From: Allium sativum
Taxonomy: Eukaryota > Streptophyta > Magnoliopsida > Asparagales > Amaryllidaceae
Assembly: GCA_030737875.1 (NCBI GenBank)
Contig: CM060926.1
Span: 160,839,579-160,903,578, forward strand
Reading direction: 5' to 3'
Length of the DNA: 64,000 nt
Below are positions 1-13,323 of this stretch, piece after piece. The notes beneath the pieces were generated by a model. It was not told where the DNA came from. It worked only from the letters and a program-made list of their open reading frames with translations, and did not search any database. Within the stretch, counting starts at the first letter, position 1; the number at the start of each line of letters is the position of its first letter. The translations under genes and the position numbers were made by a program.

Positions 1-198
1 AAAACAGCGAATTGGGAGGGGGAATAACCGAACCGGCCCAATTTTGAGGTCGACCCGAGCCTTGCTGGGTCGACTAGGGGTTAATCCAGGGTGTTTGGCT
101 GTCAACCCGTGGGCCGATTCGCTCAAATGCAGATTTTACATTTGATTGGTTCTCATGGTTCAGGGTTAATCTAATGGTCCTAAATAACTTCCTACACC

Positions 199-206
199 TA
201 TAAATA
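199..206 (+). promoter_or_regulatory. TATA box of LTR A
   Basis: TATAAATA is followed about 20 bases later by CTAACCCTAAACC, as in the other LTRs of the window where the TATA box precedes a CCCTAA-type start of the R region. The chromovirus LTR has TATAAAAACACCCC at the equivalent place. Confidence 0.5.
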
Positions 207-1635
207 CATCCTAATGCTAACCCTAAACCTAATTAAAATTGGAACCAAAGCCGTTATGCCATCGCCATGGAACTCAGTGTAGCCGCCGCCAACTAAAGAG
301 GAAGATAGCTAATCAATTCAACCTAATTCAAGCTTAGAGCTTCAACAACGAATCAACTAACGTCGCTACAACAATTCTGCATCAAGTTTGATCAATTGTT
401 CATAATTCTTTATCCACGAAAGGCAAGTTCGATTTCTCTATTCAAGATAATTATTAAATTAAGTAAGATTAGATATATTGTGGATTATATGGATATGATG
501 TGAATTATTGACCGTATGATATGATTATGTTGTTAAATTGTGATGTTATCATACATGTTGTAAATTCTATGATTTTATGTTGTCATCTATGTGGTAAAGT
601 TATGATCTATGTTGTAATTCTACGATTGGCTTACGTGTAATCAAATCATCATGTTGTTTAAATGCTAGTTTGGTTATGTTGATTCATATGATAGATCATA
701 TGTATGTATGCAAGATTAGATGTTGATTTAGACATAAATCACATGCAAGTTAGTAAATATTATGACATCTATTTTAGATCAAAAGTTAGGCTATGATATG
801 CATAAGTTACATGACAAATCTGTACATGCTAGTTTGTATATTTAGAGGTAAATTTACACCATTGTTATGTTGCATAAATCACATATGCAAGTTTATATAA
901 AAATATGAGTTTGGAATATGAATCATGTTATGCAAATTTTTGGTTATTGCCTATGTAAGTTTTGTGATGAAAATCTTGTTCATAACATATAGGTTCATAC
1001 TTTTAGGCCTATGTTTAGATCGATGATTTTATGCAGGTTATGTGGTAAATTCTCATATGCAAGTTAGGCCTATTTTGTATGTTATGTGAATATGTGGTGT
1101 TTTTCCCTTTTCCATGTGTTAGACTATTTCTTAGTCTATCATATATTCTATGCGAATGGACGCCGCGGGGGTTATGGGGAAAATATTGATTATGTTAATA
1201 AATGTGAATTGGCATGTAATGGCCTTAAAAGAGGCAAATATGTAAATTGAAATATTAATTGGTAAAGTGATATATGGACATAATTAATGTGAATTATGGT
1301 CATAAAGATAACTGGAATTTTATTAACATATTTGATTAGGAATAATTAATCCAAATATGGGATGAAAATATTATGTTAATAAATGTGAATTGGAATGTAA
1401 ATGAGTCATATATGTAAATTAATTTGAATTTGAATAGGGATATTAAATAGTGAGATAAAAGGCCTTTAATGGCATATAATAAATTTGTGACGAAATTGGT
1501 ATAATTTTGCATACCATAAATGGATGGACATAATTGAGTCAATTATGGACATTGTTAAATTTGGAATTAATTGATAATTTGAATAGGGAAAATAATTCAA
1601 ATTGAGGTAAAGGATTATAAGTGATAATCAATGCT

Positions 1636-1860
1636 TAGGACACGAGGTTGGACTCATTTGTGACGTAAAACTGCCCGGACCCGCCCGGCAAATCCAGTAG
1701 TCACAGATGGTAGCCCAATGTGAGAGGTCCTAGGCCCAAATTAAAAGCGTAACAGTTGTAAAGACACGAGGTTAGGCTCTTTTATGGTGTAAGACTGCCC
1801 GGACCTGCCCGACAAATCCAGCTGCCATAAATGTCAGTCTAATGTGAGAGGTCTTTATAA
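1636..1860 (+). repeat. Duplicated ~117-bp GC-rich module in LTR A
   Basis: Two imperfect copies each run from GACACGAGGTT through CTGCCCGGACC(C/T)GCCCG to AATGTGAGAGGTC. The chromovirus LTR carries the same duplicated arrangement on the opposite strand at 34812-35010 and 42052-42250, which supports placing LTR A in that family. Confidence 0.6.
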
Positions 1861-2822
1861 GGTTACGACCTTAATGAATTAAGAAATACTTAACCAGATA
1901 AGCATGTAGTGGGACATGAGGGGGTTAAGTAGGTGCCTTGGGTGGCGTGAGGAATCTAGTGGGTGACATGTGGGTGACATGTGGATGTCATGAGAAATAC
2001 TATTAGAAAAATGGAGTAATTTGAATATAAACAATTATGACATGGAATTCAAATTATTGAATAAAATAGGTATTGACACCTATGAAGGGAAAGGTTTTAA
2101 TTAATTGATTAATTAATTAAAAATGGACATGGTAAATGAAATGGACTACTTAACCAAATCTGATCCCTAGGGATTGTAAGAATTTAAGTTTAAGTTGGGG
2201 GTTAAGTAAACTGGGTTATACGGAATGAGTGGGTTAAGTAAATCTTGGGTAGGTGGGTAATATTAGTACATATAGGCCCGCAAACTTAACCGTAAATTAA
2301 TATGTCTAAACCAGTGAGAGGGTTAAGTAAATCTTGGGTAGGTGGGTAATATTTGTGTATGTAGGCCCACAGACTTAACCAATACAACCTGCTAATTAAA
2401 CAAAAGGGTGAGACTAGGTTAAATTAGAAAACACTTAACCAAATTTATACATGTAAGTGGACATGGGGTTAAGTGGGATGTATTGGAGGGGACCAAGCCT
2501 AGGTGGGAACCTTGGTGGGGGCCCTTTTCAGTCCAGTAGCCCATTAAGTATCTTTGTGAGCTCGACCCAAGTCGAGGACGGGACACGCCTACTGGGCCTG
2601 ATTGTTAGAGGCCAAAATAGGTTAGCGGTGGCAACGCAAGTCCAACGGGGTCATGTGCGTGCGTGGGCCCGGGCTGGTAGGTAAGACGTTGTTGCATTTT
2701 GTAGGTATAAGCCGTGCATCCTTAAGTTGTATTGGGTTGCCACTTTAGGGGAGTGATACACCCCACTGTGGGACCAGCACGGGTATCTACGAGATAGGGA
2801 GCCGATCGAATGGGGCAGGGTA

Positions 2823-3035
2823 GTAGGTACATCTAGTGGAGATAGGAGCAGACGGCACCTATGTAGTCAGCTAGGGGTACACGAAGCTACCATTATTAAT
2901 TAATCATTAAAGGGGTACACCTAGTGGAGATAGGAGCAGGCGGCACCTATGACGTCAGCTAGGAGTACATGGAATTACCATTGAAGGGGTACATCTAGTG
3001 GGGATAGTGGGTACATCTAGTAGTACACGAAGCTA
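2823..3035 (+). repeat. Degenerate ~80-90-bp tandem repeats in LTR A
   Basis: GTACAYCTAGTGGRGATAG recurs at about 2826, 2913 and 2989, with a shorter version at 3011. The units also share GGAGCAGRCGGCACCTATG and GTCAGCTAGG. No coding role is visible. Confidence 0.6.
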
Positions 3036-3719
3036 TCATCATTCTATTTAGTCAAGAGGGATCAAGTTTCTAGAGTGACTAGTATGGGTGCAGTTAGTGT
3101 TAGTACAGTACAGTACGGCACAGTACGGTAGAGTATAGTAATTACCCTATATTGATTAGGAAGCGCCTTTAACGTTATCTTTGCTCATCCTATTATTTTT
3201 GGTTGCTTGGTCTTGCCATTAATTCACAGTCATTTCCTTATTTACCAAGCTTATGTCTTATCCCAGTTACTTTGATAATTATATTGTTGGAGTTATCGGA
3301 CTTGCCAGACTTTATGTCTGACCCCCTTTGTTTCCACCTCTTTTCTTCCTTTCCCCCCTAGGTTCTTAGGGTGGGAAGCTTGATTTGGATCTCTTTGGGA
3401 GCACTTGGATTTGGATTGCTGAAGTAAAGCTCAACCTATCTCTTTTATGGCTATTTATGGGATTATGCTTTTTATATTATGTACTCCGATTTTGTCAAGA
3501 TGGATATTATGTACTTGACTTTAGTCTTTGGGTTTTGGTGATGTAACCAAACATATTTACCTTCCATTGCAATAAATAAAGTTTTAAATTTTCAAGTACT
3601 ATTTCATATCTGTCTTGTTGTGATTTTCTGTTCTATATTCACTTAAAACGCTCCATAGAAGTTAATGCATTCCCTTTTGTGAGTGACATTAATGGACATG
3701 GGGTGTTACAAGTTAGTCA

Positions 3720-5710
3720 AGATGAGTTAATCAAACCGAGTTAATCCAAATGAGTTAATCCAAAGGGGTTAGTCGAATATTAGTTATTCGAAAAGAGAAA
3801 TCGAATATAATATATTAAAGAGAGATAATCGAATAAAAGTTATTCGAAGTGCGATAATCGAATATAAGTTATTCGAAGTGAGATAATCGAATAAAGATTA
3901 CTCAAAAGAGAGTTATTCGTCGAATTCGGGAAAGTATTATTTACTTTCCGGTTTTTAAATCAAGATTTATTTATTTACAAATAAATTAGAGTAGGTTAAT
4001 TATTCAAAGTAAGAGATAAAAAGTTATGTGTTAAGTTAGATATTTCAGAAGTAGGGTTTATAATGTTAGCGTTATAATAAATGTTTTTCATAAAAGAAGT
4101 GGATTCGTAATCTGAATCCGAGAATTTGCGTAAGCAAATGATTGTAGAAATTGGAGTGGTGTGCTTTGTCTATTGCAAGGTTAAGAACGTTGTTCCGTTA
4201 AGGTTTGAGAGGTAATTATACCCCAACTTGATTGACTTCGTTTTTAACTTAGGAATGGATAAGGTTCAATAGTGAAGGTTAGTTAAGTAAATTTAGTTAA
4301 TGAGCATAATGTTTTAAGTTGGCATAGCGATGTTTTATTTAAACATCTGTTAAATCCAATAAAGGAGTTTTAGAAATGTTTTCCCAATAAAAGAATCAGA
4401 AATGTTTTCTAAATATAGAAAACAAGAAATGGGAATAAATATGGATACATTTTCAAATGATTAATAAAGTACATTTTCTAAATTTAGAAAATAAGAATTG
4501 ACAAATATATAGAAATGGGAAATGAATAAATTAATGATAAATAAAATTAAAAGAGATAAATGTTGAATGATGATTGATCGATTGAATTGCTATCTAGAAA
4601 TAAGGTCGTTGGTTGTACACCTATTTTTCTTTGATAGTTAATTCACCGACTATCGAAGTTTTTGACCATTTTCCATCATTAATACGGAGAGACCGGGATC
4701 AGATTCATTATCTGAAACCACTCTGTATGGACGTTAGCGTTGCGATCAAATATGATGAAGATAATTGAAGATGGAGTTATGCAAGGGCTATACTATTTAC
4801 AGAATAGTGCCTTCGGTTTGCCCAGTCCCAAGACAACGTAAATGGACGAATGTCTGACAAGGTATATCTAACAGATTGCGTACGTTGATCTCTTCAAACG
4901 TACTTACGTTTGGTGGGCCGGGTTGCAAGACGTTCTTATTGAACCCAGTGTATTCGCCTCTAGAGATACACTATCGGCAGGTGGTCCCATACCTTGTCAT
5001 AGTCGGAATCCAATCTCTAATAAGCGCCCGCGGTTTTGTTTGTATACTATGTATGTGGAACGTGAGATGCAAGCGTTCTGCTAGATTGTTGATTACTTGT
5101 GATTAGACACTATTATAATATCAGAAAAGTATTGGTTTTGAAAGTGTTTTGGTTATCGTAAGGTAAAACCGTCCGTATTTATGTGTGGATCGGTCTTACG
5201 ATTATCTTTTCTTTTGAAAAGGATTTTGAAAAGTTAAACCAAATGATTTGAGTTTACTCATACCAGTCCCATGACTGACCTAGAGTTTATTTTGTTTTGT
5301 TTTTCCTAAATTCTTGGGTGCCCAAAATTTGTACGGGCAGTCAAGTAGTTCAGGTCTTTACATATATACTTGGAGGAGCTTGAAGCAGGAGGCTTCAGGA
5401 TTATATAGCTATTGTTATTTCCGCTGTGTGTAAGTGTTGTACTCTGATAATGTTATTCTATATATACATATATATACTATTTTATTACAAAGTTATGTTA
5501 TATATTATATTTTATTCGTTCCGCTGTGAGATTCGTATTACTCTGATTTTGTTCTATGGTGATCTCCTTCTTCTTCTATTCTAATTTTCTATCTTATCTA
5601 TTCTCACCCTCTGACTTCTTTCTATTATTGACCAGGTGTTTCCGATGTCCGAAAAATCAACATGGTAGTTTTGTGTTGATTTTCGGAGCCGAAAATCCCA
5701 GTTCGTTACA
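3720..5710 (+). mobile_element. Left LTR remnant of non-coding giant-LTR element B
   Basis: This 1991-bp segment matches 10694-13034 of the right B LTR nearly throughout, apart from a deletion of about 345 bp near 4912. It ends AGTTCGTTACA directly before a tRNA-Met primer-binding site, so it is the 3' part of the 5' LTR. The missing front part presumably lies left of the window beyond the inserted LTR A. The short open frames in it (for example 4876-5106) are not conserved between copies and are not genes. Confidence 0.8.
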
Positions 5711-5711
5711 G

Positions 5712-5723
5712 TGGTATCAGAGC
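5712..5723 (+). promoter_or_regulatory. Primer-binding site, tRNA-Met type (element B)
   Basis: TGGTATCAGAGC begins two bases after the LTR terminus GTTACA. It is the standard complement of the plant initiator tRNA-Met 3' end used by Ty3/gypsy elements. Confidence 0.85.
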
Positions 5724-7249
5724 TTAAGGTTAAGTGATTACCTTGGCTCTGTGGCGTGACTCAGCAGAGATGGGGTTAGTAATGCCCTAGATTGAGTTGA
5801 GTGTATATATACGAGTGAACGTATTTGTAGATTTTATAAAAAAATATTTTATATTGTGGAGATTTATTGGTTGAGTTGTTTATAAGTTCTGGTCGATCAA
5901 TTTGATCCACTGTATCGATAGGAGTTTCTAAACACTTGAATACGATAAACTGACGCAATATGTTTTGAAAGAGGGTAAATGAAATATTTTTACCCAAATT
6001 ATATTTTGATATAAACAAAATATTAATGTTTGAAGTATTATAGTATATTGGATGTGTTGGTTGTTATCTAAATCGAATATAGCTTAAAGTGAGTTGGTTA
6101 ATATAACCAAATAAAATTCATATAAGTGTAATATATGGAATCAGATGAATTAAATCTGAAATTTTAATCAGAATTGGAATCAAAACACTGGAAGGTTATA
6201 AAAGTGTTTGCAAATGAATCTGGGTTAAATATATGTGAATTTTAAAATCCTGGGAGATTTTGAACTGTTTTCAAGCATTGAAAAGGATATTTTGAAATGA
6301 ATTTCAAAATGGAAGTCTTTAGATACAGTTTTGAAAGTGATATAGTATTGAACTCACTTCGACAGCAGGGAAATAACTCTGATGATGCTGGCCACCTCAT
6401 CAGTGTTCATTTTCGAGTACTAAGTGATGGATTACTACCAAAGATTCGTGTGGAATTGTTTGAGGAAAACAAGTTGTTTGAAATCTGAAAAGGAATGTTT
6501 GGTTTTAGAAAAGCTAAGCTGTTTAAAAACTCCCAGAAAGAGACTGTTTGAATAAAAAAAAATTAAAGAAAATTGGTGAAAGAAAATTAAAATTGAATTA
6601 AAACCAGAAGTGGAAATCAAATAGAAATTTTTGAATGCAAATTGGAATTGAATTAAAACCAGTAAGGGGAAATTGAATTGAAATAGAACGATATCGAATA
6701 AAGTTGGATTTGTGAGTTATGAATTTGTTTAAGTATATTGGACGGGTAAGTAAGAGTTGAAATTGGTAATGGAATTTGAGATTGAGAATGAGATTTGGTT
6801 TGAAAATAGGATGATTGGATTTGAGAACAGATGATTGGAGATTGATTGGGATGACTTTGGTATATGCTGAATTGGCAGCAGAATGAAAGGATTTAATATG
6901 CCCGAAAAAAAAGGTACATGTTTAAATTTCCATATGAGGTTTGATGTGCCGAATCAGCAAGCCAATTGGCTTTCTGATTTTCTTTGGGTTGAAGAAGGCC
7001 TAGAGAGGCGAGTAGGAGTTTGAACTATTGACCGGTACAAAGGAGGTGCTGGCGAAATTTTTCGAAAATTTAGAGTTAGAAAATTTTCAGAATCTTTGAA
7101 AATTTTCGTTAATCAAAATGAATTAATATTTTAATTGGAATAAATTGGTTCAGTTGAAACTAAAATTAAAAGTAAACAAATAAATAATTTTTAACCCAGT
7201 TAATAGGGTTTGTTTTCTACCGTAGCAATTTCGAGGACGGAATTATTTT

Positions 7250-7261
7250 AAGGGGGAAGAA
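7250..7261 (+). promoter_or_regulatory. Polypurine tract (element B)
   Basis: AAGGGGGAAGAA abuts the LTR start TGTAACGACCC. About 15 bases upstream is TTTCGAGGACGGAAT, a motif also found before the polypurine tracts of element C and the chromovirus. Confidence 0.85.
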
Positions 7262-8336
7262 TGTAACGACCCGTATTTTATGGTATATAAATAATTTATT
7301 TAATTATTAAATAATGGTTTGGTTATTTAAAATGACGAGAATTAAATAATATTGAATATTTAATTAAAATAAATAATATAATAATATATTTAATGTCTGA
7401 AATAATCAGAAATAGTGGAATTCACAATATGGTGTGAATTGGATCATCCATGATATTTAATTCAGTTTAGAATGGAAATAGAATAACGAATATATTATAT
7501 AAACGACAGTTGAACATATAATTATAATATAATTAAAATTGAGCTCGAAATGGCGCGGCAGTTCGCTATTTGGCGATTTGAAATTCAACTGGATATACAG
7601 AGTCCATTTTAAATCGGATTTCTGTGAAACAAGAAACGTTCGGAGCTGGTGAAGTATATTTTTCTAATGGAAGAGAAAAATTGGGATTTCATTGGGTAGA
7701 TTTTGATTTATGTCCGAATCAAATTTTCGAAAAGTCGCTATGGAATTCCTTTACAATTTATAACGATTTGTTTATATTTTAAAAAGGATTTAAATATAAA
7801 TCGAATATCGATATAACTCTGATGATGAAATATCGAGTTGTAAATCCATATATATTTATTCTGGAGCTGTATGGTATTCTGTGTGAATATATATGCGATA
7901 ATATTTATTTATAAATATTTAATTTAATTATTTCTAAATATATTTATATATTTAAATGGGTTATTTAGAGCTTTAAAAATAGCCAGTTTTGCAAACGACC
8001 TCCGTTTTTGACGAAACTAATTTTATTGGATCCGCAATATTATATTATTGTTAGATTTCAATTTCCGTGATTTTTAGAGTCAGTATGTGGCCGTACGGAT
8101 TTTTAATGTGAAAAACAGTAAGTATTTTTACGGTTAAAAATACGTTGTGTGAGCAAACGGAGTCGGAATTTCACGAAATCAGTTTCATTGGGTCCGTAAT
8201 GTCGAACTGTAGCTGCATGTCCAGTTTCGTGATTTTTGGATGTCATGTGTGATTACAGGAATTTTAGAGGACAAATAAAAAATAGCGTTTGCTTAAAATT
8301 CAATATAATATTCAATTAAAAAAATATATATTTTTT

Positions 8337-8350
8337 CTTATAAGTACCCC
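8337..8350 (+). promoter_or_regulatory. TATA-like promoter element in B LTR
   Basis: CTTATAAGTACCCC is followed by CTCCTAAACCTAATTTC. It lies about 1.08 kb into the LTR, the same distance as the CTATATAAACCC box in both C LTRs. Confidence 0.45.
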
Positions 8351-9660
8351 TCATCCTCCTAAACCTAATTTCAGTTTTCCCTTGGTCAATTTTTTTTCCG
8401 CCGCCATAGGAAAAAGGCCAACGTGAGAAATCAAACTTCAAAAATCATTCTAAAATCCAAACTAAATCTATAAATCCTAAAATACATATATTTGTGATCG
8501 TTGTGAGAAACTCTTCAATCTGATGTTGTTCCTGTAGTGTTCGATCGCTATTTTTTTGTCATTGGTTTTTCTAGCGCGGGCTAGGGTTAGGTTTGGAAAG
8601 AGATATGAGCACCAATGCATCGAATCGATGTTAGTGTTGGGTTCGTTGTAGGATTTGGGACTGGAGTGTAGGTTTTGGTGGATTTCTCTACAAAAATGTG
8701 TCGCGCCTGTGTATTGGGGAGGTCGTGAACTACTGTAATTGTAACAGTGAGAGGGAGTGGAGCGAGTTCGGATAATCGGTGATGGGGATGAAGTGCTTGG
8801 GAAGAGTAGTTCGTCGGTGGAATTATGATTGAATTCGGTGGTTCATGGAGGGGAGTTCGGTGGAGATAAGTTGCGTTAATGGACGGGTTGAATGATACTG
8901 GAGGAGCGACGGGTGTTATGAATTGTGGAAGACGAGGTTTGGAGCAGGTGTTAAGAGGATGGGCCGGATCAAGGGGTAAAGCCCAATTAAAATTTGGAAT
9001 TTAGTTTTATTATAATTTAAATTATCCGTATAACTTATAAATTCGATATCTTTATCATACGATACCGGTTTTCAGCGAAACAAGATCCGATAGGATCGTA
9101 TGGACGAGCGCTACACAAGGAAACTGACCGTGAGCGAATTTGAGCTCGTTTGGATTTATGGTGGAATTAAACACCTGAATCAAATCAATGACCAATTATC
9201 GTTATTTAACGATAAACCGACCAATGTGAATAAATCTCACTAACTCTGAACAGTTTATATTTTTATAACATATTTTTAGAACTGATAAATATTGGTTGAT
9301 TGGTGTGTGTTGATTGTTTGGATGAACTGCTAGTCAGTTGGTTGAAATTATATATATAAATCATTAAATATATTGATTCTATTGATCAGAATACTTCATA
9401 TTGAAATGAAGTTGATGTTAATTATATTGTTTAACATCTGTGGATGCTGGGAAACAGGTTGGAGGAATACTGTTGTTTTCATATATTGAAATATATGATG
9501 TGATATATAATCTGTGTTGATTATGCGTGTTTAAATGATATCAACCATTGTTATTTGGTATTTAGATACCGTAAGGAATACTGGAATGTAAAAAAGGGGA
9601 TTTTCAAAGTGTATTTTGAAAATGAATTATTTATATAAAATCAATGGATTTTATATATAA

Positions 9661-9910
9661 AAGGAATATATTTGTAAAACAAATAGAAAAGGAATATATT
9701 TGTAAAACAAATAGAAAAGGAAAATATTTGTGAAACAAATAGAGAAAAAGAAGTATTTGTAAAACAACTACAAATGGAATTGAAAAGGGAAATATTTGTA
9801 AAACTTTGTCAAATAGAATTGAAAAGGGAAATATTTGTAAAACATTTACAAATAGATTAAAAAGGAATATTTATTTGTTAAATAAATAGAAAGACAAAAG
9901 GAATATTTAT
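9661..9910 (+). repeat. AT-rich minisatellite in B LTR
   Basis: Imperfect units of about 30-50 bases are built on GGAATATTTGTAAAACAAATAGAAAA. Each unit contains a small inverted motif, ATTTGT/ACAAAT. Confidence 0.65.
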
Positions 9911-10006
9911 TTAGAAAATAAACAAGATATTATAAAAAGGAAATACTTGAAAAATGAATAGAATTGTATAAAAAGAGAATTTTACACTAGGAAGGTTTAG
10001 ACCCGT

Positions 10007-10024
10007 GCTTCGCACACGGGTATA
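10007..10024. repeat. Short GC-rich palindrome
   Basis: ACCCGTGCTTCGCACACGGG can fold on itself with CCCGTG pairing to CACGGG. It stands out in AT-rich surroundings. No protein-binding function is shown. Confidence 0.5.
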
Positions 10025-10205
10025 ACAGAATATGAATTTAAAGTAGACATTTAATAGAGATCTATTTTAACAGATAAGTGGAAATGATAAATTTATAAAT
10101 AATATTTTATAAATTAAATAAAATGTTTATCATTGGATAAATAAAATATATAAGTCAGGACTTATATAGAGAAGTAAGAATCGATTTCAACATCGATATT
10201 TGAAA

Positions 10206-10905
10206 CTGAATAAAACGTAGAGTTAATCAAAGGAGTTAATCGAATAGGAGTTAATCAATTAGAGTTAACCAATTAGAGTTAATCAGTTAGAGTTAATCAG
10301 TTATGTTAATCAGTTAGAGTAAATCGATAAGAGTTAGAATTATTCGAATTAGATATAATTGAACATAGTTAATCGAATTAGGATTTATTTAATAATAGTT
10401 ATTCAATTAGAGTTGATCGAATATAGTTATTTGAGATAGAGTTAGTCAAACATAGTTATTCAGGATGAGTTGCCATTTCGTACGACTGCTAGCGTAATTC
10501 ACAGGGCTGTAGATAGCCTATGGCGGTCGGATATTTACTGAGGGAATTAGGCGTAACCATTGTGATCGCTGCGATCTAGAGTCAAGTGAATGGAGTTAAA
10601 TCGAATATTAGTTATTCTATAGGAGTTAATCAAGTTAAGTTAAATAAGTAGAGTTAGTCAAGTTGAGTTAGATAATTCGAGTTAATTAAGTTAAGTTAGT
10701 CAAGATGAGTTAATCAAACTGAGTTAATCCAAATGAGTTAATCCAAAGGGGTTAGTCGAATATTAGTTATTCGAAAAGAGATAATCGAATATAATCTATT
10801 CAAAGAGAGATAATCGAATATAAGTTATTCGAAGTGCGATAATCGAATATAAGTTATTCGAAGTGAGATAATCGAATAGAGATTACTCAAAAGAGAGTTA
10901 TAAGT
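10206..10905 (+). repeat. GAGTTAATCGAAT minisatellite in B LTR
   Basis: Dozens of degenerate 12-16-base units of the form GAGTTAATCRAAT or AGTTATTCGAA are interrupted around 10466-10600 by unique sequence. The left LTR remnant starts inside the equivalent array (3720-3910). The C LTRs carry the reverse complement at about 22060-22170 and 28785-28895. Confidence 0.7.
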
Positions 10906-13034
10906 TGAATTCGATTATATCGAGTTCGGGAATGTATTATTTACTTTCCGGTTTTTAAATCAAGATTTATTTGTTTATAAATAATTTAGAGTAGGTTAAT
11001 TATTCAAAGTAAGAGAAAAAAAGTTAGATGTTAAGTTAGATATTTCAGAATAGAGTTTATTACATTAGCGTTATAATAAATGTTTTTCATAAAAGAAGTG
11101 GATTCGTAATTTGAATCCGAGAATTTGCGTAAGCAAATGATTGTAGAAATTGGAGCAGTGAGCTTTATCTATTGCAAGGTTAAGAACGTTGTTCAGTTAA
11201 GGTCTGAGAGGTATTTATACCCCAACTTGATTGATTTCGTTTTTAACTAAGGAATGGATAAGGTTCAATAGTGAATGTTAGTTAATGAGCGTAATGTTTT
11301 AAGTTGGCATAGCGATGTTTTATTTAAACATCTGTTAAATCCAATAAAGGAGTTCTGGAAATGTTTTCCCAATAAAAGAATCAGAAATATTTTCTAAATA
11401 TAGAAAACAAGAAATGGGAGTAAATATGGAGACGTTTTCAAATGATTAATAAAGTACATTTTCTTAATTTAGAAAATAAGAATTTACAAATATATAGAAA
11501 CGGGAAATGAATAAATTAATGATAAATAAAATTAAAAGAGATAAATGTTGATTGATGATTGATCGATCGAATTTCTATCTTGAAATAAGGTCGTTGGTTG
11601 TACACCTATTTTTCTTTGATAGTTAACTCACCGACTATCGAAGTTTTTGACCATTTTCCGTCGTCAATACGGTGAGACCAGGATCAGATTCATTATCTGA
11701 AACCACTCTGTACGGACACTAGCGTTGCGATCAAATATGATGAAGATAATTAAAACAGAGTTATGCAAGGGCTATACTGTTTACAGAATAGTACCTTCGG
11801 TTTGTCCAGTCCCAAGACAACGTAAATGGACGAATGTCTGACGAAGTATATCTAACAGATCGCGTAAGTTGATCTCTTCAAACATACTTACGCTTGGTGG
11901 CGGAGGAATTCGTTTCTCTTAGCTTTATACCCATGGTATTTTTGAGGAAATCAATTTGTGATTAGGCGGGTATGACGATGTGGCATTCAAAGTAAAGGGT
12001 GGTCAGGTGTTCCAAAAGATACATTATGACCTCAAGCCTCATCAACCGGGATATGACAGAAATCGGGCAGGCAACATGGCTAGGTGGGTCGCTCCCATTA
12101 GGGTGTATATCACCTATCTAGAGAAAATCCATTTCATTATTTTATCTATTTTCGATGATGTCCCTTTTCGGGAAACAGTGGGTAGCTCCCAACCGTTGGT
12201 AATATACATTCGATACACTCAAGCGAAATGAGTGGTCGGTCATGTGTGGGCCGGGTTGCAAGACGTTCTTGTTGAACCCAGTGTATTCGCCTCTAGAGAT
12301 ACACTATCGGCAGGTGGTCCATACCTTGTCATATTCGGAATCCAATCTCCAATAAGCGCCCGCGATTTTGTTTGTATACTATGTATGTGGAACGTGAGAT
12401 GCAAGCATTCTACTAGATTGTTGATTACTTGTGATTAGACACTATTATAATATCAGAAAAGTATTGATTTTGAAAGTGTTATGGTTATCTTAAGGTAAAA
12501 GTCGTCCATGTTTATGAGTGGATCGGACTTACGATTATCTTTTCTTTTGAAAAGGAATTTGAAAAGTTAAGCCAAATGATTTGAGTTTACTCACACCGGT
12601 CCCATGACTGACCCAGAGTTTATTTTATTTTGTTTTCCCTAAACTCTTGGGTTCCCAAATTTTTACAGGCAGTCAAGTAGTTCAGGTCTTTATAGATATA
12701 CTCGGAGGAGCTTGAAGCAGGAGGCTTCAGGATTATATAGCTTTTTTAATTTCCGCTGTGTGTAAGTGTTGTACTTTGATAATGTTATTATATATATATA
12801 CTGTTTTATTGCAAAGTTATGTTATATATTATATTTTATTCGTTCCGCTGTGAGATTCGTATTACTCTGATTCTGTTCTGTGGTGATCTCCTTCTTCTTC
12901 TATTCTAATTTTCTATCTTATCTATTCTCACCCTCTGACTTCTTTCTATTAATGACCAGGTATTTCCGATGTCCGAATAGTCAACATGGTAGTTTTGTGT
13001 TGATTTTTGGCGTCGAAAATCCTAGTTCGTTACA

Positions 13035-13323
13035 ACTACAGCTATTTTAATAATTAAATTATAAATTAAACGTTCGAATGTCGTTTAATAAACAAAATCA
13101 TTAACATATTTCAAAACCAAATATTGAATTCTTTTACATTGCTGGTTCACATTACATTGCGAATCTGACAAATTCCGACCATGCCAGAATTTAAATTATT
13201 ATTTTATTATTTATATAAATAAAATATTCAAAATTATTAAATTCAAACTAATTAAATTCTAAAACAACATTTAAAACCATTTTAAAATATTAAATAAAAC
13301 GGCTAAAAATCTGGGTCATGACA
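13035..13323 (-). mobile_element. Truncated LTR start, B/C type
   Basis: Read on the minus strand this begins TGTCATGACCC and runs about 290 bases through a tract (AATTAAATTATAAA...TCGTTTAATAAAC) homologous to the U3 start of the C LTRs at 25890-26185. It stops exactly where element B ends, so B probably inserted into it. No coding sequence. Confidence 0.55.

Larger units (their letters stand above)
1..3719 (+). mobile_element. Tekay/Del-like LTR (element A), 5' end outside window
   Basis: The right end reads GGGGTGTTACA, the same terminus in coding orientation as the chromovirus LTR at 33560-43949. A TATA box followed by an ACCCTAAACC stretch lies near the left edge. It also shares with that chromovirus LTR a duplicated CCCGGACCCGCCCGG module and many short GGGTTAAGT/ACTTAACC motifs. 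No coding sequence is present and the LTR start is not in the window, so it may be a solo LTR or the 3' LTR of a full element. It sits inside the left LTR of element B: the following sequence AGTTA-GTCAAG resumes B at the point matching 10694 in B's intact LTR. Confidence 0.72.
5711..7261 (+). mobile_element. Internal non-coding region of element B
   Basis: The 1.55-kb interior lies between the primer-binding site and the polypurine tract. No gag, protease, RT, integrase or zinc-knuckle motif is visible in any frame; the longest open frame is about 80 codons and unrecognised. The first 120 bases (GGTATCAGAGC... CTTGGCTCTGTGGYGTGACTC... ATGGGGTTAG) match the interior of element C on the other strand, so both belong to one family of non-autonomous elements. 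Interiors without coding capacity and long LTRs recall plant LARD elements, although this interior is shorter than a classical LARD. Confidence 0.75.
7262..13034 (+). mobile_element. Right LTR of element B (5773 bp)
   Basis: It starts TGTAACGACCC after the polypurine tract and ends AGTTCGTTACA. The length is exceptional for an LTR. It contains two U3 modules about 160 bp apart (around 8010 and 8172), a TATA-like site near 8340, a GC-richer R-region block (about 8570-8990), AT-rich minisatellites, and the 3' region shared with the left remnant. Element C carries a homologous LTR in the opposite orientation. No gene is supported within it. The right target duplication cannot be checked because the matching left end is outside the window. 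Confidence 0.85.
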
